Shown here: piece after piece, positions 9,736 through 18,892 of the stretch
How the letters are laid out: each line of letters starts with the position of its first letter
Numbering within the stretch: the stretch's first letter is position 1
NCBI GenBank assembly: GCA_016869535.1
Contig: VGDX01000004.1
Coordinates: 93,199 to 157,198 of the forward strand
DNA length: 64,000 nt
Origin: Alphaproteobacteria bacterium
Lineage (GTDB): Bacteria; Pseudomonadota; Alphaproteobacteria; Rhizobiales; Methyloligellaceae
Direction: 5' to 3'
The notes under the pieces: model-generated
Told to the model about the DNA's origin: nothing
Seen by the model: the letters and a program-made list of their open reading frames with translations, nothing else
The model's database searches: none
Program-made: the position numbers and the translations under genes

Positions 9736-10237
9736 TTAAAGAAAGAAGTCGCCCTTGGCGAGGCTGCCGACTTTGACGAAAATCTCGAAGTCGGCCTTAC
9801 CGTCGCCGTTCACGTCGCCCTGGACGATCACGGTCGCGCCTTTGTCCTCGTAACGCAGTTCGCCCTTCACATCGTGGAACTTGCTCTTGCCGATGAAAGT
9901 GAACTTCTGATTGCCGGGGATTCCGGTCTTGGCGTCGATGTCCTCCAGGTCGATCCGGTCGTTCTGGCCGCGTTTGAAGTCCATGATCTTGTCGCGCTGA
10001 CCGCCCGTCTTGCTCTCCTTGATGGAGTTGAAGTCGAAGCGGTTATTGCCGGTGCCACCGAACATGGTGTCGCCCCAACACAAAGGTGCCTCCATAGAGG
10101 CCGGGAGGGGGCAACAGCGCCTGGCGAATATCAGTACCACCAATCGGCCCGGCAATGGTCGGGCCCTCGGCGGCCAAGGCAGACGCCGGCGTCGCAAAAA
10201 TAGCCGCCGCCAAAACGAGACCACGCGCCCCCCGCAC
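9736..10237 (-). pseudogene. Chimeric remnant: exported SphA-like N-terminus joined to a serralysin-type C-terminus
   Basis: Two unrelated pieces meet near 10080 in different frames. The first begins with GTG at 10237 behind GGGAGGAG, has a signal peptide (GLVLAAAIFATPASALA) and the mature start GGTDIRQALLPPPGLYGGTF, typical of the outer-membrane phenol-degradation MetA/SphA-like family, which normally continues for 250 or more residues. The second (9736 to about 10080) is the C-terminal domain of M10/serralysin and RTX proteins: FGGTGNNRFDFNS, then DRIDLEDIDAKTG, FTFIGKSKF, GELRY and VQGDVNGDGKADFEI, ending in FFL. A deletion joining two genes is the simplest reading. The product as it stands would be a 64-residue fragment. 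Confidence 0.7.
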
Positions 10238-10395
10238 GTTCTCCTCCCAGTGATTCCCTCCCGGCAATCTTAGATTGAAACGGGCCCAACCGCTACAAGT
10301 CCTGATCCAGGCCTTGGCGCCCACCCCTTGCCGGTCAAGTCCTTGCGGGCTAAGGCTTGCGGGAGGGGCGTCCTGCCCCGACATTGCCTGACAGA

Positions 10396-13275
10396 ATGAC
10401 CTCCAAATTCATCTCCATCCGCGGGGCCCGGGAGCACAATCTCAAGGACCTCTCGCTCGACCTGCCGCGCGAGAAGCTCGTGGTGATTACCGGGCTGTCG
10501 GGCTCGGGCAAGAGTTCGCTCGCCTTCGACACCATCTATGCCGAGGGCCAGCGCCGCTATGTCGAATCGCTGTCGGCTTACGCGCGCCAGTTCCTCGACA
10601 TGATGCAGAAGCCGGACGTGGACCATATCGAGGGCCTGTCGCCGGCGATCTCCATCGAGCAGAAGACCACCTCGCGCAACCCCCGCTCAACGGTCGGCAC
10701 CGTCACCGAGATCTACGACTATATGCGGCTGCTCTGGGCGCGGGTCGGCGTGCCCTATTCCCCCGCCACCGGACTGCCGATCGAGAGCCAGACCGTGAGC
10801 CAGATGGTCGACCGGGTGCTGGCGTTGCCCGAAGGCACGCGCCTTTATCTGCTCGCGCCGATCGCCCGCGGGCGCAAGGGCGAATACAAGAAGGACCTGG
10901 CGGAACTGCAGAAGAAGGGCTTCCAGCGCGTCAAGGTGGACGGCTCCTTCTACGAGATCCCCGAGGTGCCTGCCCTCGACAAGAAGATCAAGCACGACAT
11001 CGATGTGGTGGTTGATCGCGTGGTGGTGCGCGCCGACATGGCCGCGCGGCTCGCCGACTCGTTGGAAACGGCGCTCGCCCTATCGGACGACGGCATCGCC
11101 GTCGCCGAGTATGCCGACAAGAAGGACGAGCGCATCATCTTCTCGGCCAAGTTCGCCTGCCCCGTGTCGGGCTTCACCATCGAGGAGATCGAGCCGCGGC
11201 TGTTCTCCTTCAACAACCCCTATGGCGCCTGCCCGGCTTGCGACGGTCTCGGCACCGAATTGTTCTTCGAGCCTGAGCTCGTGGTTCCCGACGAGGAGCT
11301 CAGCCTCGCGCGCGGCGCCATCGCCCCTTGGGCGCGCACCTCAGCCACCTCCCCCTATTACCAGCAGACGCTCGAGGCGCTGGCCAAGCACTACAAGCAG
11401 CCAATGACCAGGCCGTGGAAGTCGCTGCCCAAGAAATTCCGCGATGCGATCCTGTACGGCTCCGGCGAGGAGGACATCAAATTCACCTATGACGACAGCG
11501 TGCGGCGCTATTCCACCACCAAGCCGTTCGAAGGCGTGATCAACAATATCGAGCGGCGCTGGCGCGAGACGGAATCGAACTGGGTGGCCGAGGAACTGTC
11601 GCGCTACCAGTCCGAGCAATATTGCGAGGACTGCAAGGGCTATCGCCTGAAGCCCCAGGCGCTTGCCGTGAAGATCGCGGGACTGCATATCGGCCAGGTC
11701 ACCGAGATGTCGATCCGCGAGGCTGGCGCGTGGTTCGACACCCTGCCCGCGCAGCTCACGCCGAAGCAGAACGAGATCGCCGCCCGCATCCTCAAGGAGA
11801 TCCGCGAGCGGCTGAACTTCCTCAACGATGTCGGCCTCGATTATCTCACGCTGTCGCGCGCCTCAGGCTCGCTGTCGGGCGGCGAGAGCCAGCGCATCCG
11901 CCTCGCCTCGCAGATCGGCTCAGGCCTCACCGGCGTGCTCTATGTTCTCGACGAGCCGTCGATCGGTCTGCATCAGCGCGACAACGCGCGGCTCCTCACC
12001 ACGCTGAAATCGCTGCGCGACATGGGCAACTCGGTGCTGGTGGTCGAGCATGACGAGGAGGCCATCCTCACCGCCGATCATGTGGTGGACATGGGCCCCG
12101 GCGCCGGCATCCACGGCGGTGAAGCGGTGGCGCAAGGCACGCCCGAACAGGTGATGGCCGCGCCTGCCAGCCTCACCGGGCAATATCTCACCGGCTTCAA
12201 GCAGATCCCTTCGCCCAAGGCGCGCCGCAAGCCCACCAAAGGCCGCCGCCTCACGGTGAAGGGCGCGCGCGCCAACAATCTCAAGGACATCACCATCGAT
12301 ATTCCGCTCGGCCTGTTCACATGCGTCACCGGCGTCTCCGGCGGCGGCAAATCGACCTTCCTCATCGAGACGCTCTACCGCGCCGTCGCCCGCAAGCTGA
12401 ATGGCGCCCGCGAGCTCCCCGGCGAGCACGACGCGATCGAAGGCATCGAGCTGCTCGACAAGGTCATCGACATCGACCAGTCGCCGATCGGCCGCACGCC
12501 GCGCTCCAACCCCGCGACCTACACCGGCGCCTTCACCCCCATCCGCGAATGGTTCGCCGAGTTGCCCGAGGCCAAGACGCGCGGCTACAAGCCCGGGCGC
12601 TTCTCCTTCAACGTCAAGGGCGGGCGCTGCGAGGCCTGCCAGGGCGACGGCGTGATCAAGATCGAGATGCATTTCCTGCCCGACATCTACGTCACCTGCG
12701 ACGTGTGTAAGGGCAAGCGCTATAACCGCGAAACCCTCGAAGTAAAGTTCAAGGACAGATCGATCGCCGACATTCTCGACATGACGGTCGAGGAGGCGGC
12801 GGAATTGTTCAAGGCGGTGCCGTCGATCCGCGACAAGCTCGAGACGCTCGCCCGCGTCGGCCTCGGCTATATCCATGTCGGCCAGCAGGCGACCACGCTG
12901 TCGGGCGGCGAGGCGCAGCGCATCAAGCTGTCTAAGGAGCTGTCGAAGCGCGCCACCGGCCGCACTTTGTATATTCTGGATGAGCCCACGACGGGTCTCC
13001 ACTTCCATGATGTCGCCAAGCTGCTCGACGTGCTGCACGAGCTGGTCGACCAGGGCAACACCGTGGTGGTGATCGAGCACAATCTCGAAGTCATCAAGAC
13101 CGCCGACTGGATCATCGACCTCGGCCCGGAAGGCGGCGACCAAGGCGGCCATGTCGTCGCCATCGGCACGCCCGAGGAGATCGCCGCCAACCCTGCGAGC
13201 TACACCGGCCAATATCTCAAGCAGCTCCTGAAACGCCGCCCCGCCGCGAAGCGCGCGGCGCAGGCGGCGGAGTGA
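10396..13275 (+). CDS. uvrA: Excinuclease ABC subunit A
   Basis: Damage-recognition ATPase of nucleotide excision repair. 959 residues from the ATG at 10396 ([19 protein letters not shown]); a TTG 39 bases earlier is less likely. It has two ABC modules: Walker [16 protein letters not shown] near residue 35 and [15 protein letters not shown] near 645, with signatures [12 protein letters not shown] and [12 protein letters not shown]. Zinc modules are seen at CPVSG...ACPACDGLG near 250-280 and [11 protein letters not shown]...CDVCKGKRY near 745-780. The Ser in CPVSG instead of CPxCG is common in this class. Monocistronic. Confidence 0.98.
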   Translation: MTSKFISIRGAREHNLKDLSLDLPREKLVVITGLSGSGKSSLAFDTIYAEGQRRYVESLSAYARQFLDMMQKPDVDHIEGLSPAISIEQKTTSRNPRSTVGTVTEIYDYMRLLWARVGVPYSPATGLPIESQTVSQMVDRVLALPEGTRLYLLAPIARGRKGEYKKDLAELQKKGFQRVKVDGSFYEIPEVPALDKKIKHDIDVVVDRVVVRADMAARLADSLETALALSDDGIAVAEYADKKDERIIFSAKFACPVSGFTIEEIEPRLFSFNNPYGACPACDGLGTELFFEPELVVPDEELSLARGAIAPWARTSATSPYYQQTLEALAKHYKQPMTRPWKSLPKKFRDAILYGSGEEDIKFTYDDSVRRYSTTKPFEGVINNIERRWRETESNWVAEELSRYQSEQYCEDCKGYRLKPQALAVKIAGLHIGQVTEMSIREAGAWFDTLPAQLTPKQNEIAARILKEIRERLNFLNDVGLDYLTLSRASGSLSGGESQRIRLASQIGSGLTGVLYVLDEPSIGLHQRDNARLLTTLKSLRDMGNSVLVVEHDEEAILTADHVVDMGPGAGIHGGEAVAQGTPEQVMAAPASLTGQYLTGFKQIPSPKARRKPTKGRRLTVKGARANNLKDITIDIPLGLFTCVTGVSGGGKSTFLIETLYRAVARKLNGARELPGEHDAIEGIELLDKVIDIDQSPIGRTPRSNPATYTGAFTPIREWFAELPEAKTRGYKPGRFSFNVKGGRCEACQGDGVIKIEMHFLPDIYVTCDVCKGKRYNRETLEVKFKDRSIADILDMTVEEAAELFKAVPSIRDKLETLARVGLGYIHVGQQATTLSGGEAQRIKLSKELSKRATGRTLYILDEPTTGLHFHDVAKLLDVLHELVDQGNTVVVIEHNLEVIKTADWIIDLGPEGGDQGGHVVAIGTPEEIAANPASYTGQYLKQLLKRRPAAKRAAQAAE

Positions 13276-13293
13276 TTCGTACCAGGAGCATGC

Positions 13294-13476
13294 ATGAACC
13301 CTGAGACGCTATACAAGCAACTTGGCCGTTTAATTGAGACAGCACCGGATTTCTCGGGCTTTGATCACCTGACAACGGAACATTTGATTTGGATAGGCCG
13401 AGCTCATGCTCTCGTAAAAGCGAGCGGCGATCCTGTGGCCTTGGCTGAATTTAATTTAGCTTCGAAGTCCATAGGC
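13294..13476 (+). pseudogene. 5-prime fragment of a phospholipase-D-like/hypothetical protein gene
   Basis: About 60 residues (MNPETLYKQLGRLIETAPDF ... DPVALAEFNLASKSI) with a proper ATG look like the N-terminus of a roughly 250-residue family that carries a PLD-like domain further on. After about 13476 the frame runs on only through sequence antisense to the next gene and through repeats, so the rest is missing. The assignment to the PLD-like family rests on my memory of such N-termini and is moderate. The break coincides with the 3-prime end of the minus-strand gene beside it. Confidence 0.5.
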
Positions 13477-13689
13477 GAGGCCGATATAGAGCGCCGCCAT
13501 CGCCGCGTGGCGGGCCAGGCCGAAGATGGAGTTGGAGATGAGCTGCTCGGGGCGCACTTTGCGCCGCATGCGCTGGGCGATCCGGCCGATGAGCCTGTCG
13601 CGGCGCCCCGTGGCGCCGATGAAGCCCGAGGCTTCGATGAGGAACCAGTGTGTGTTGTGGCCGCTTCCAGCGGCGTCGATGTCGTTCAT
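13456..13689 (-). CDS. Small protein with hydrophobic C-terminus, function unknown
   Basis: 77 residues (MNDIDAAGSGHNTHWFLIEA ...). A basic segment RRDRLIGRIAQRMRRKVRPE precedes a short hydrophobic end (HAAMAALYIGLAYGL) that could be one membrane helix. I do not recognise the family. The stop lies at the same place where the neighbouring plus-strand fragment ends, so the C-terminus may also have been cut by the rearrangement. Confidence 0.4.
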   Translation of the reverse strand: MNDIDAAGSGHNTHWFLIEASGFIGATGRRDRLIGRIAQRMRRKVRPEQLISNSIFGLARHAAMAALYIGLAYGLRS

Positions 13690-13800
13690 TTGTCCATATG
13701 TGTCCTTTTCTTGTTGATGCCTGGGCCTTGCCTATCAGGCAAATTCGGCCATGCGATGGCACACGCACGCTTTGCGCGGCGTCACACGCCGAAATCTATC

Positions 13801-14022
13801 CCGCCCTCACCCGGTTCTCGCTACACGCTCGAACCACCCTCTCCCGCTTGCGGGAGAGGGAAGCGAGGTCCGGGAAGGACCGAGCAGGGTGAGGGGATGA
13901 AGCGGAAATCAGCGCTTTACTTATCCCCGCCCTCACCCGGTTCTCGCTACACGCTCGAACCACCCTCTCCCGCTTGCGGGAGAGGGAAGCGAGGTCCGGA
14001 AAGGACCGAGCAGGGTGAGGGG
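13801..14022. repeat. Two tandem 96-base palindromic repeats
   Basis: Copies at 13801-13896 and 13927-14022 differ at one base (CCGGGAAGG against CCGGAAAGG) and are separated by 30 bases. Each begins CCGCCCTCACCC, ends GGGTGAGGGG, and holds an inner hairpin CCCTCTCCC-GCTT-GCGGGAGAGGG, so the whole unit can fold into one long hairpin with an inner stem. This is a REP-like element, not CRISPR: only two copies and no set of unique spacers. A short relative of the inner stem is found at 21886-21910. Confidence 0.85.
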
Positions 14023-14085
14023 TAAGCGGGGAGAGCCCGCGTCACGCGCAGGCGTCAGAAGTGTCAGTTCCTAAACGGCGCGGGC

Positions 14086-14280
14086 TTAGCGGTCTTCTTT
14101 GGCCTTGAGGTATTCTTCCACTTTGCGCGCGAGCGCGCCGGTAGCCAGCACCGCTTCGCTCAGCTCCGCCTCGGAGACGCCGAGCCGCTCTTTCCAGTAA
14201 GCGACCTGATAGGATTGCTTCAGGTCGATGCGGGTCTTGTGGCCGTAATCCCGCTTCTTGGGTGGGTTCACGCTGCCCAT
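14086..14280 (-). CDS. DUF3606 family small protein
   Basis: 64 residues from the ATG at 14280 (MGSVNPPKKRDYGHKTRIDL). The family pattern is visible: a basic N-terminus, IDLKQSYQVAYWKERLGVSE and then LSEAVLATGALARKVEEYLK, giving two helices with a tryptophan. DUF3606 proteins are short, stand-alone and without known function; stress association has been suggested by genome context only. Stands alone downstream of the repeat region. Confidence 0.75.
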   Translation of the reverse strand: MGSVNPPKKRDYGHKTRIDLKQSYQVAYWKERLGVSEAELSEAVLATGALARKVEEYLKAKEDR

Positions 14281-14504
14281 GTCATCTCCTCCTGCCGCGC
14301 CGCTCAGGCTGTACACCCGGGCGCTCCTTCGGTGACGGTTCCACCCCTACCGGCAGGCCTTACGCAAACCCCCCGGTTTGGGCACTTGCGCCAAGCATGA
14401 CTCAAGAAATCGCGTTCGCCAAGCCCCCTTCGGCCAAGTCCCATTCGGCAGGGGAAAAGCTCAACGCTCAAGTAGGCCAGAGGCCGGTAGCGTGCTTAAG
14501 ACCG

Positions 14505-15806
14505 TTAACGGACGGCATGCTCGACCAGCGCGAGGTAAAGCGCGGCGAGGAAGCCTGCCGTGGTCGGCAGCACGATCAGCGAGCCGGCCTCCTCGATCGC
14601 CTCGGGGATCATGGCGTGCGTCACCACGGCGAGCACGGCGCCGCCGGCGACCGCCTCGGCGAACACGGTGACGATCGGGTGCGCGCCGCCGATCACGCCG
14701 TGGCCGAGCGCCGCCGCCGCCATGCCGGCCACCAGCACGATCGACCACAGGCCGAAGATCGCCGGCACCTTGAAGCCGGCCTTGCGCAGCGATGCGGCGG
14801 AGGCCGCCGCCTCCGGAATGCCGCCGATGAACATGCCGAGCATCAGCGTCAGCGACATGGTCCGCCAGCCGTGAAAGGTCGAGCCGATGACGAGGCAGCC
14901 GGGGATGGTGTCGAGCACGTTGCCGAGCACGATGGGGAGGCCCGCGCCGTGACCGCCTTCGGCCAGGATCTTGTTGGTCTCGCGCTGGGTCAGGCGTTCC
15001 ATGCTGCTCGAGGCGATCATCGCCCAGTTGGCCGCGCCCGGCGTGCCGGCGCTCAGATTGGTCAGCGCCCGGTCGTGGCTCAAGCGCTCGACCGCCCGCG
15101 CCAGCACCGGATCGCTACCGACCAGGTGCTCGAAATCGTCGCGGCCGAGTTCCAGCAATTCGACCTCGCCGGCCGCGCGGACCGTCGCGGTGCGCGGGCC
15201 GCCGCTGAGCAGCGCCATCTCGCCGAACGCATCGCCCTCGCTCAAGGTGGCCAGCGGCCGGTCGCCCTCCAGGATTTCGACATGGCCGGCGGCGACGATA
15301 TAGAGCGCATCGCCCGGATCGCCGGCGCTGAACAGGATCTCGCCCGGCGCGAGCCGGCGGGTGTGCACGACGGGCAGCAGCGCCTCGATCTTTTGCGGCG
15401 GGAGATGGCGCAGCAGGTCGCAGCGCGACAGGAGCTCGATCAATTCCTTGATATCGCGCGCGTGACGCTCTTGCGCGAATTCGCGAAAGCGCGTCGGCGA
15501 GCGGACGGCGGCGCCCATGTGATCGAGATAGCGGGAGAACACGCTGTAGACGGTGGCGCCGATGGCGAAGCCGCTGCCGACCAGAAGCCAGGCGGCGCCG
15601 ACGCCGAAATCGAGTTGGAACAGCTCGCGGGCGCCGTTGAAGGCGAGCTCGATCGCCAGCGCGCTGATCAGACCACCCGCGGCAAAGCCGAGGATGCAAC
15701 CGAGCAGCCGTTTGGAGAGCGGGACATAGAGGCCGAGTGCCACCCCGAGCATCGACGAGGACGTGGTCGCCAGCCCGAGCAGCGCCGCGAGAACAACCAT
15801 TTCCAT
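14505..15806 (-). CDS. ZIP-like transporter with an inserted cyclic-nucleotide-binding domain
   Basis: 433 residues from ATG 15806. Three N-terminal membrane segments (about 1-25, 31-55, 65-90) are followed by a cNMP-binding domain at about 110-225, with LAPGEILFSAGDPGDALYIV and the phosphate-binding cassette-like GDAFGEMALLSGGPRTATVR. Five more membrane segments follow from about 265. The whole is laid out like a ZIP metal transporter whose large loop has been replaced by a sensor. The usual HNxPEG motif of helix 4 reads GNVLDTIPGCLV, and that of helix 5 GGIPEAAASA, so the metal-binding His residues are missing. Transport of metal is therefore uncertain. Stands alone; divergent from the next gene. 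Confidence 0.75.
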   Translation of the reverse strand: MEMVVLAALLGLATTSSSMLGVALGLYVPLSKRLLGCILGFAAGGLISALAIELAFNGARELFQLDFGVGAAWLLVGSGFAIGATVYSVFSRYLDHMGAAVRSPTRFREFAQERHARDIKELIELLSRCDLLRHLPPQKIEALLPVVHTRRLAPGEILFSAGDPGDALYIVAAGHVEILEGDRPLATLSEGDAFGEMALLSGGPRTATVRAAGEVELLELGRDDFEHLVGSDPVLARAVERLSHDRALTNLSAGTPGAANWAMIASSSMERLTQRETNKILAEGGHGAGLPIVLGNVLDTIPGCLVIGSTFHGWRTMSLTLMLGMFIGGIPEAAASAASLRKAGFKVPAIFGLWSIVLVAGMAAAALGHGVIGGAHPIVTVFAEAVAGGAVLAVVTHAMIPEAIEEAGSLIVLPTTAGFLAALYLALVEHAVR

Positions 15807-15974
15807 GCAATCACTACCCCCGTCGTAGGGCTTAAGGGACCTTACGTTTGCGCCTGGTACAAGACAATACAGGACCGGCTGGTAATCTGCCGCGGCGCGT
15901 CCAGCAGTCCGCGATTGACCCATGGCGGACTCTATTGTGTAACGCGCATGCACCAATCAGCCAGAGCCCCCTGA

Positions 15975-17855
15975 ATGACCACGCCCCCGCCGCCTGATCC
16001 ATCGCCGCCCAGTCCCGCGCTCTCGCATCATGCTCCCTACGAGGATCCCAAGGACTATCTGGAGGTGGCCAACGGGGCGAGCGATGCGGCGTGGTCGAGC
16101 TGGCTCGCCTTTCTCCTGCTGCTGACTTACGTGATCGTGACGCTCGCGAGCGTCAGCCACACGGCGCTCCTGCTCAACAGCCCGGTCAAGCTGCCCATCA
16201 TCAATGCCGACATCCCCATCGTCGGCTTCTTCCAATACGCGCCTCTGCTTTTGCTGCTCGTCTATCTGTCGCTTCTCATTCAGCACGTCATCCTGGCGCG
16301 GAAGTACCGCAAGTTCACCGACGCCGTCGCGCCTTACGAGCTGGAGACGGGCAGCGAGCACCCGGCGCGCGAGCGGGTGCATTCCTACGTGTTCTCGCAG
16401 ATCACAGCCGGGCCCAGGCCCAACCGCATCACCAAGTTCATGATGCAGCTGATCGTCTATGTGACCTTCAGCATCCTGCCGATCGTCACGCTGCTGTTTT
16501 TCCAGGTCAAGTTCCTGCCCTATCACGACGTGTCGGTCACCTATTGGCACAGGATCGCCGTGATCCTCGGCTTCGTCATGCTGATCCTGCTCACGCCGCT
16601 GATGCAGAACAAGCGCGCGGTGCGGCGGTGGAACATCAAGATGGGACCACAGGCCGAAGCCTGGGAGGCGTCGGGCACGCAGGTGATCCTGGTGCTGACC
16701 CTTCTGCCGCTCGTCCTCTTCTTCAGCTGGCTGATCACTACCGTGCCGAACGAATGGATCGACCGGCGCCTCGGCTTTGTCGCGCCGGCAAGTGTCGGCG
16801 TGGGCGCGCAGGAAGAGGCAAAGCTCCTGAACCCTATCGTGCGCCGCGTCATCTACGATAACGTGACCAACGGCGATAACCGGACGTGGTGGCGGCGCTG
16901 GCTCCTGGCCTATCGCGTGCTGATCGTCGAGGACACCGATCTCAGCACGGGGGGCGAGGCGGGCGCGGTGCTGCGCGAGCGCAATTTCCGCTTTGCCCTG
17001 CTCAACCGCTCCGATCTTCATCGCGCCGATCTGACCTGGGCCGATCTCCGCGCCACGCAAATGTGGAAGTCCCTGGCCAAAGGCAAACTCAAGGATGCCC
17101 AGCTGCAAGGCGCGTTTCTGAAAGAGGCGCAGCTCCAAGGCGCGCAGATGCAAGCGGCCAAGCTTCTGGGCGCCGATCTTTCCGGCGCGAAGCTGCAGGG
17201 CGCGGAATTGAACTACGCCAATCTGCGCGGCGCCGATCTCCGAGGCGCCAAACTGCAAGGCGCCGATCTGAGCGGCGCCAATCTTCAGGGCGCCAATTTG
17301 CGCGAAGCGCAGTTACAGGGCGCCAATTTCGCCGGCGCCAAGCTTCAGGGCGCTGACTTGACGGGAGCCGAGATCTGGCTCGTTAAATTCCCGCCCGACC
17401 TTGCCGAGCAGTCGCCTCCGCCACTCGGGCTCACCGATCTCGGCATGACGCCTCTGCCCCTGGAAGCAAGGGCGCAACTGAAGCAGGACCTCAATGCCGG
17501 CATAAGCGACCCCACCGTGCTGACGGTGGTGTTGTCACGCCTCGACGGCCTCCTGCGCGACGAGCCGCCAAACTGGGACGATGCCAACGACTGGACGGTG
17601 TTCACCGGCACGGCGAAAGCGCCCTCGCCCCGCGTTATTGCCAGCTTTCATGCGACCTTGGCCTGTAACGACAGCGAGGGCACGATCGCCAATCGCATGG
17701 CTATGCGCGCCACTGAGGTTGACAAGGAGAGTTTGCAAGACGGCTATGCCAAGGCGTTGGCCCGCGCACTGCTCGATAAATCCTGTAAAGGCGGGCAGGC
17801 TCTAACCCAAGAGGCGCGCGCCGCGCTCAAGGCCCTCATCGCCAAGCCGGAGTGA
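15975..17855 (+). CDS. Membrane-anchored pentapeptide-repeat protein
   Basis: 626 residues. The N-terminal half has four membrane segments (about 40-60, 80-102, 155-180, 240-258), and 188-205 is a fifth hydrophobic stretch. From about residue 330 to 465 there are about 26 pentapeptide repeats of the A(D/N)LxG type, for example ADLRGAKLQGADLSGANLQG, which form a right-handed square beta-helix. The C-terminal 160 residues are helical and contain one Cys pair (Cys in LACND and KSCKGG). Pentapeptide proteins with membrane anchors have no general function; a signalling or scaffold role is inference. Followed after 64 bases by a secreted protein gene. Confidence 0.8.
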   Translation: MTTPPPPDPSPPSPALSHHAPYEDPKDYLEVANGASDAAWSSWLAFLLLLTYVIVTLASVSHTALLLNSPVKLPIINADIPIVGFFQYAPLLLLLVYLSLLIQHVILARKYRKFTDAVAPYELETGSEHPARERVHSYVFSQITAGPRPNRITKFMMQLIVYVTFSILPIVTLLFFQVKFLPYHDVSVTYWHRIAVILGFVMLILLTPLMQNKRAVRRWNIKMGPQAEAWEASGTQVILVLTLLPLVLFFSWLITTVPNEWIDRRLGFVAPASVGVGAQEEAKLLNPIVRRVIYDNVTNGDNRTWWRRWLLAYRVLIVEDTDLSTGGEAGAVLRERNFRFALLNRSDLHRADLTWADLRATQMWKSLAKGKLKDAQLQGAFLKEAQLQGAQMQAAKLLGADLSGAKLQGAELNYANLRGADLRGAKLQGADLSGANLQGANLREAQLQGANFAGAKLQGADLTGAEIWLVKFPPDLAEQSPPPLGLTDLGMTPLPLEARAQLKQDLNAGISDPTVLTVVLSRLDGLLRDEPPNWDDANDWTVFTGTAKAPSPRVIASFHATLACNDSEGTIANRMAMRATEVDKESLQDGYAKALARALLDKSCKGGQALTQEARAALKALIAKPE

Positions 17856-17919
17856 CGGGAACCCGCTTCGCTTTGCCCGTGCGAAGGAATATGATCCGCC
17901 GCCGCCAAAGGAGACAGTC

Positions 17920-18354
17920 ATGAAAAGCCTGCTCGCTCTCTTCGCTCTGGCCATTGGCCTTTCGCTCGGTCCTAACCCTGTTCTGGCGGAAGATGCACCG
18001 GCACCCGGTCTCAAAGGCACATGGACCGGCCCGTTCACGGCGCAACGCTGGAACGGGCGCGCCGATGGCGTGCTCACACTGAACGTGATCGAGCAGGAAG
18101 GATCGTCGCTCAAAGCCGAGAAATTCTGGGAGACCCCGGGCAAGCCCGGCAATGTCGGCGGCAAGGATACCGAGAAGGCCACCGAGCCGATGGTCGGCGT
18201 CGTCGATTTCGACGGCAAAAGCGTCTTTTTCGCCGAGCAGGACGACAACGGCCTCTATCGCGGCACCCTCGTTGCGCCAGACACGCTCGAGCTCATTTAT
18301 CTCGAAGCCGGCTCAGCCAACGTTTACCGCGTGCGTCTCACACGGCAGAAGTAG
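17920..18354 (+). CDS. Exported protein of unknown function
   Basis: 144 residues with an evident signal peptide (MKSLLALFALAIGLSLGPNPVLA, cleavage before EDAPAPG) and a GGAGA ribosome-binding site. The mature part starts GLKGTWTGPFTAQRWNGRAD and is rich in beta-strand patterns, ending AGSANVYRVRLTRQK, similar in style to lipocalin-like or small beta-barrel periplasmic proteins. No family recognised. Lies downstream of the pentapeptide protein on the same strand and may share its transcript. Confidence 0.7.
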   Translation: MKSLLALFALAIGLSLGPNPVLAEDAPAPGLKGTWTGPFTAQRWNGRADGVLTLNVIEQEGSSLKAEKFWETPGKPGNVGGKDTEKATEPMVGVVDFDGKSVFFAEQDDNGLYRGTLVAPDTLELIYLEAGSANVYRVRLTRQK

Positions 18355-18386
18355 CGACGCGTGCAGCGAAGAGGTGTGAGGAACTC

Positions 18387-18587
18387 ATGACAACACTCGA
18401 AGAGATCGAAAAGGCCGTGGCCAAGCTCACGCCTGAGCAGCTCACCAAATTCCGCGCTTGGTTCGAGGAGTATCAGGAGCAAGCGTTCGACGAGCAGATC
18501 GAACGGGACGCCAAAGCCGGCAAGCTTGATGGGCTTGCCGAAGAGGCACTGCGTACACATCGGGAAGGCCGTAGCCACGAACTATGA
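18387..18587 (+). CDS. Putative antitoxin of a type II toxin-antitoxin pair
   Basis: 66 residues (MTTLEEIEKAVAKLTPEQLT ...), missed by length cut-offs but with a good GTGTGAGGAAC leader. It is an acidic helical protein ending in EEALRTHREGRSHEL. The EQLTKFRAWFEEYQEQAFDE segment with a C-terminal REG(R/K) tail is typical of small antitoxins paired with the RelE/ParE-like toxins of the next gene. Its stop overlaps the toxin start as ATGA, which supports a coupled pair. Confidence 0.7.
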   Translation: MTTLEEIEKAVAKLTPEQLTKFRAWFEEYQEQAFDEQIERDAKAGKLDGLAEEALRTHREGRSHEL

Positions 18588-18839
18588 GACACTTCACCAG
18601 CCCGCGCTTCTGGAGCGCGTATGAAGGGCTGCCGGAGAAAGTTCGCAAGCGTGCCAACAAGAGTTTTGCGTTACTGAAGAGCGATCCGCAACATCCCTCC
18701 CTTGAATTTCAAACCGGTCGGGCGCTATTGGTCGGTACGCGTTGGGCTAGGCTATCGTGCATTGGCAATTGAGGGGGAGGACGGATTTCATTGGTTCTGG
18801 ATCGGATCGCACGCCGACTACAACGCAATGATCCGATAA
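18584..18839 (+). pseudogene. RelE/ParE-type toxin, frameshifted
   Basis: The first 43 residues (MRHFTSPRFWSAYEGLPEKV ... HPSLEFQ) and the remainder in the next frame (PVGRYWSVRVGLGYRALAIE ... FWIGSHADYNAMIR) together match the mRNA-interferase-like fold of about 84 residues. One extra base in the AAA run at 18711-18713 separates them. As read, translation would end at 18772 after 62 residues without the catalytic end. It is either a true inactivating mutation or a sequencing error in a homopolymer. Confidence 0.75.
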
Positions 18840-18892
18840 GGACCCAATAAGCGCGCCATGTGATACCGCGCCCCCCTAAGGCTTCAGCACCG

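Noticed and set aside
11155..11175. Broken first zinc finger in UvrA (CPVSG for CPxCG)
   Set aside because: This substitution is common in alphaproteobacterial UvrA and does not suggest decay.
11920..13212. 430-codon open frame antisense to uvrA
   Set aside because: Arg/Asp/Leu-rich shadow typical of GC-biased third positions; uvrA is complete on the other strand.
13801..14022. CRISPR-like array
   Set aside because: Only two units of 96 bases, self-complementary, one spacer-like gap and no cas genes; a REP-type repeat fits better.
14262..15974. 570-codon open frame antisense to the ZIP-like gene
   Set aside because: Long only because of GC bias; the translated protein is full of Ala, Arg and His without structure, while the other strand encodes helices and a cNMP domain.
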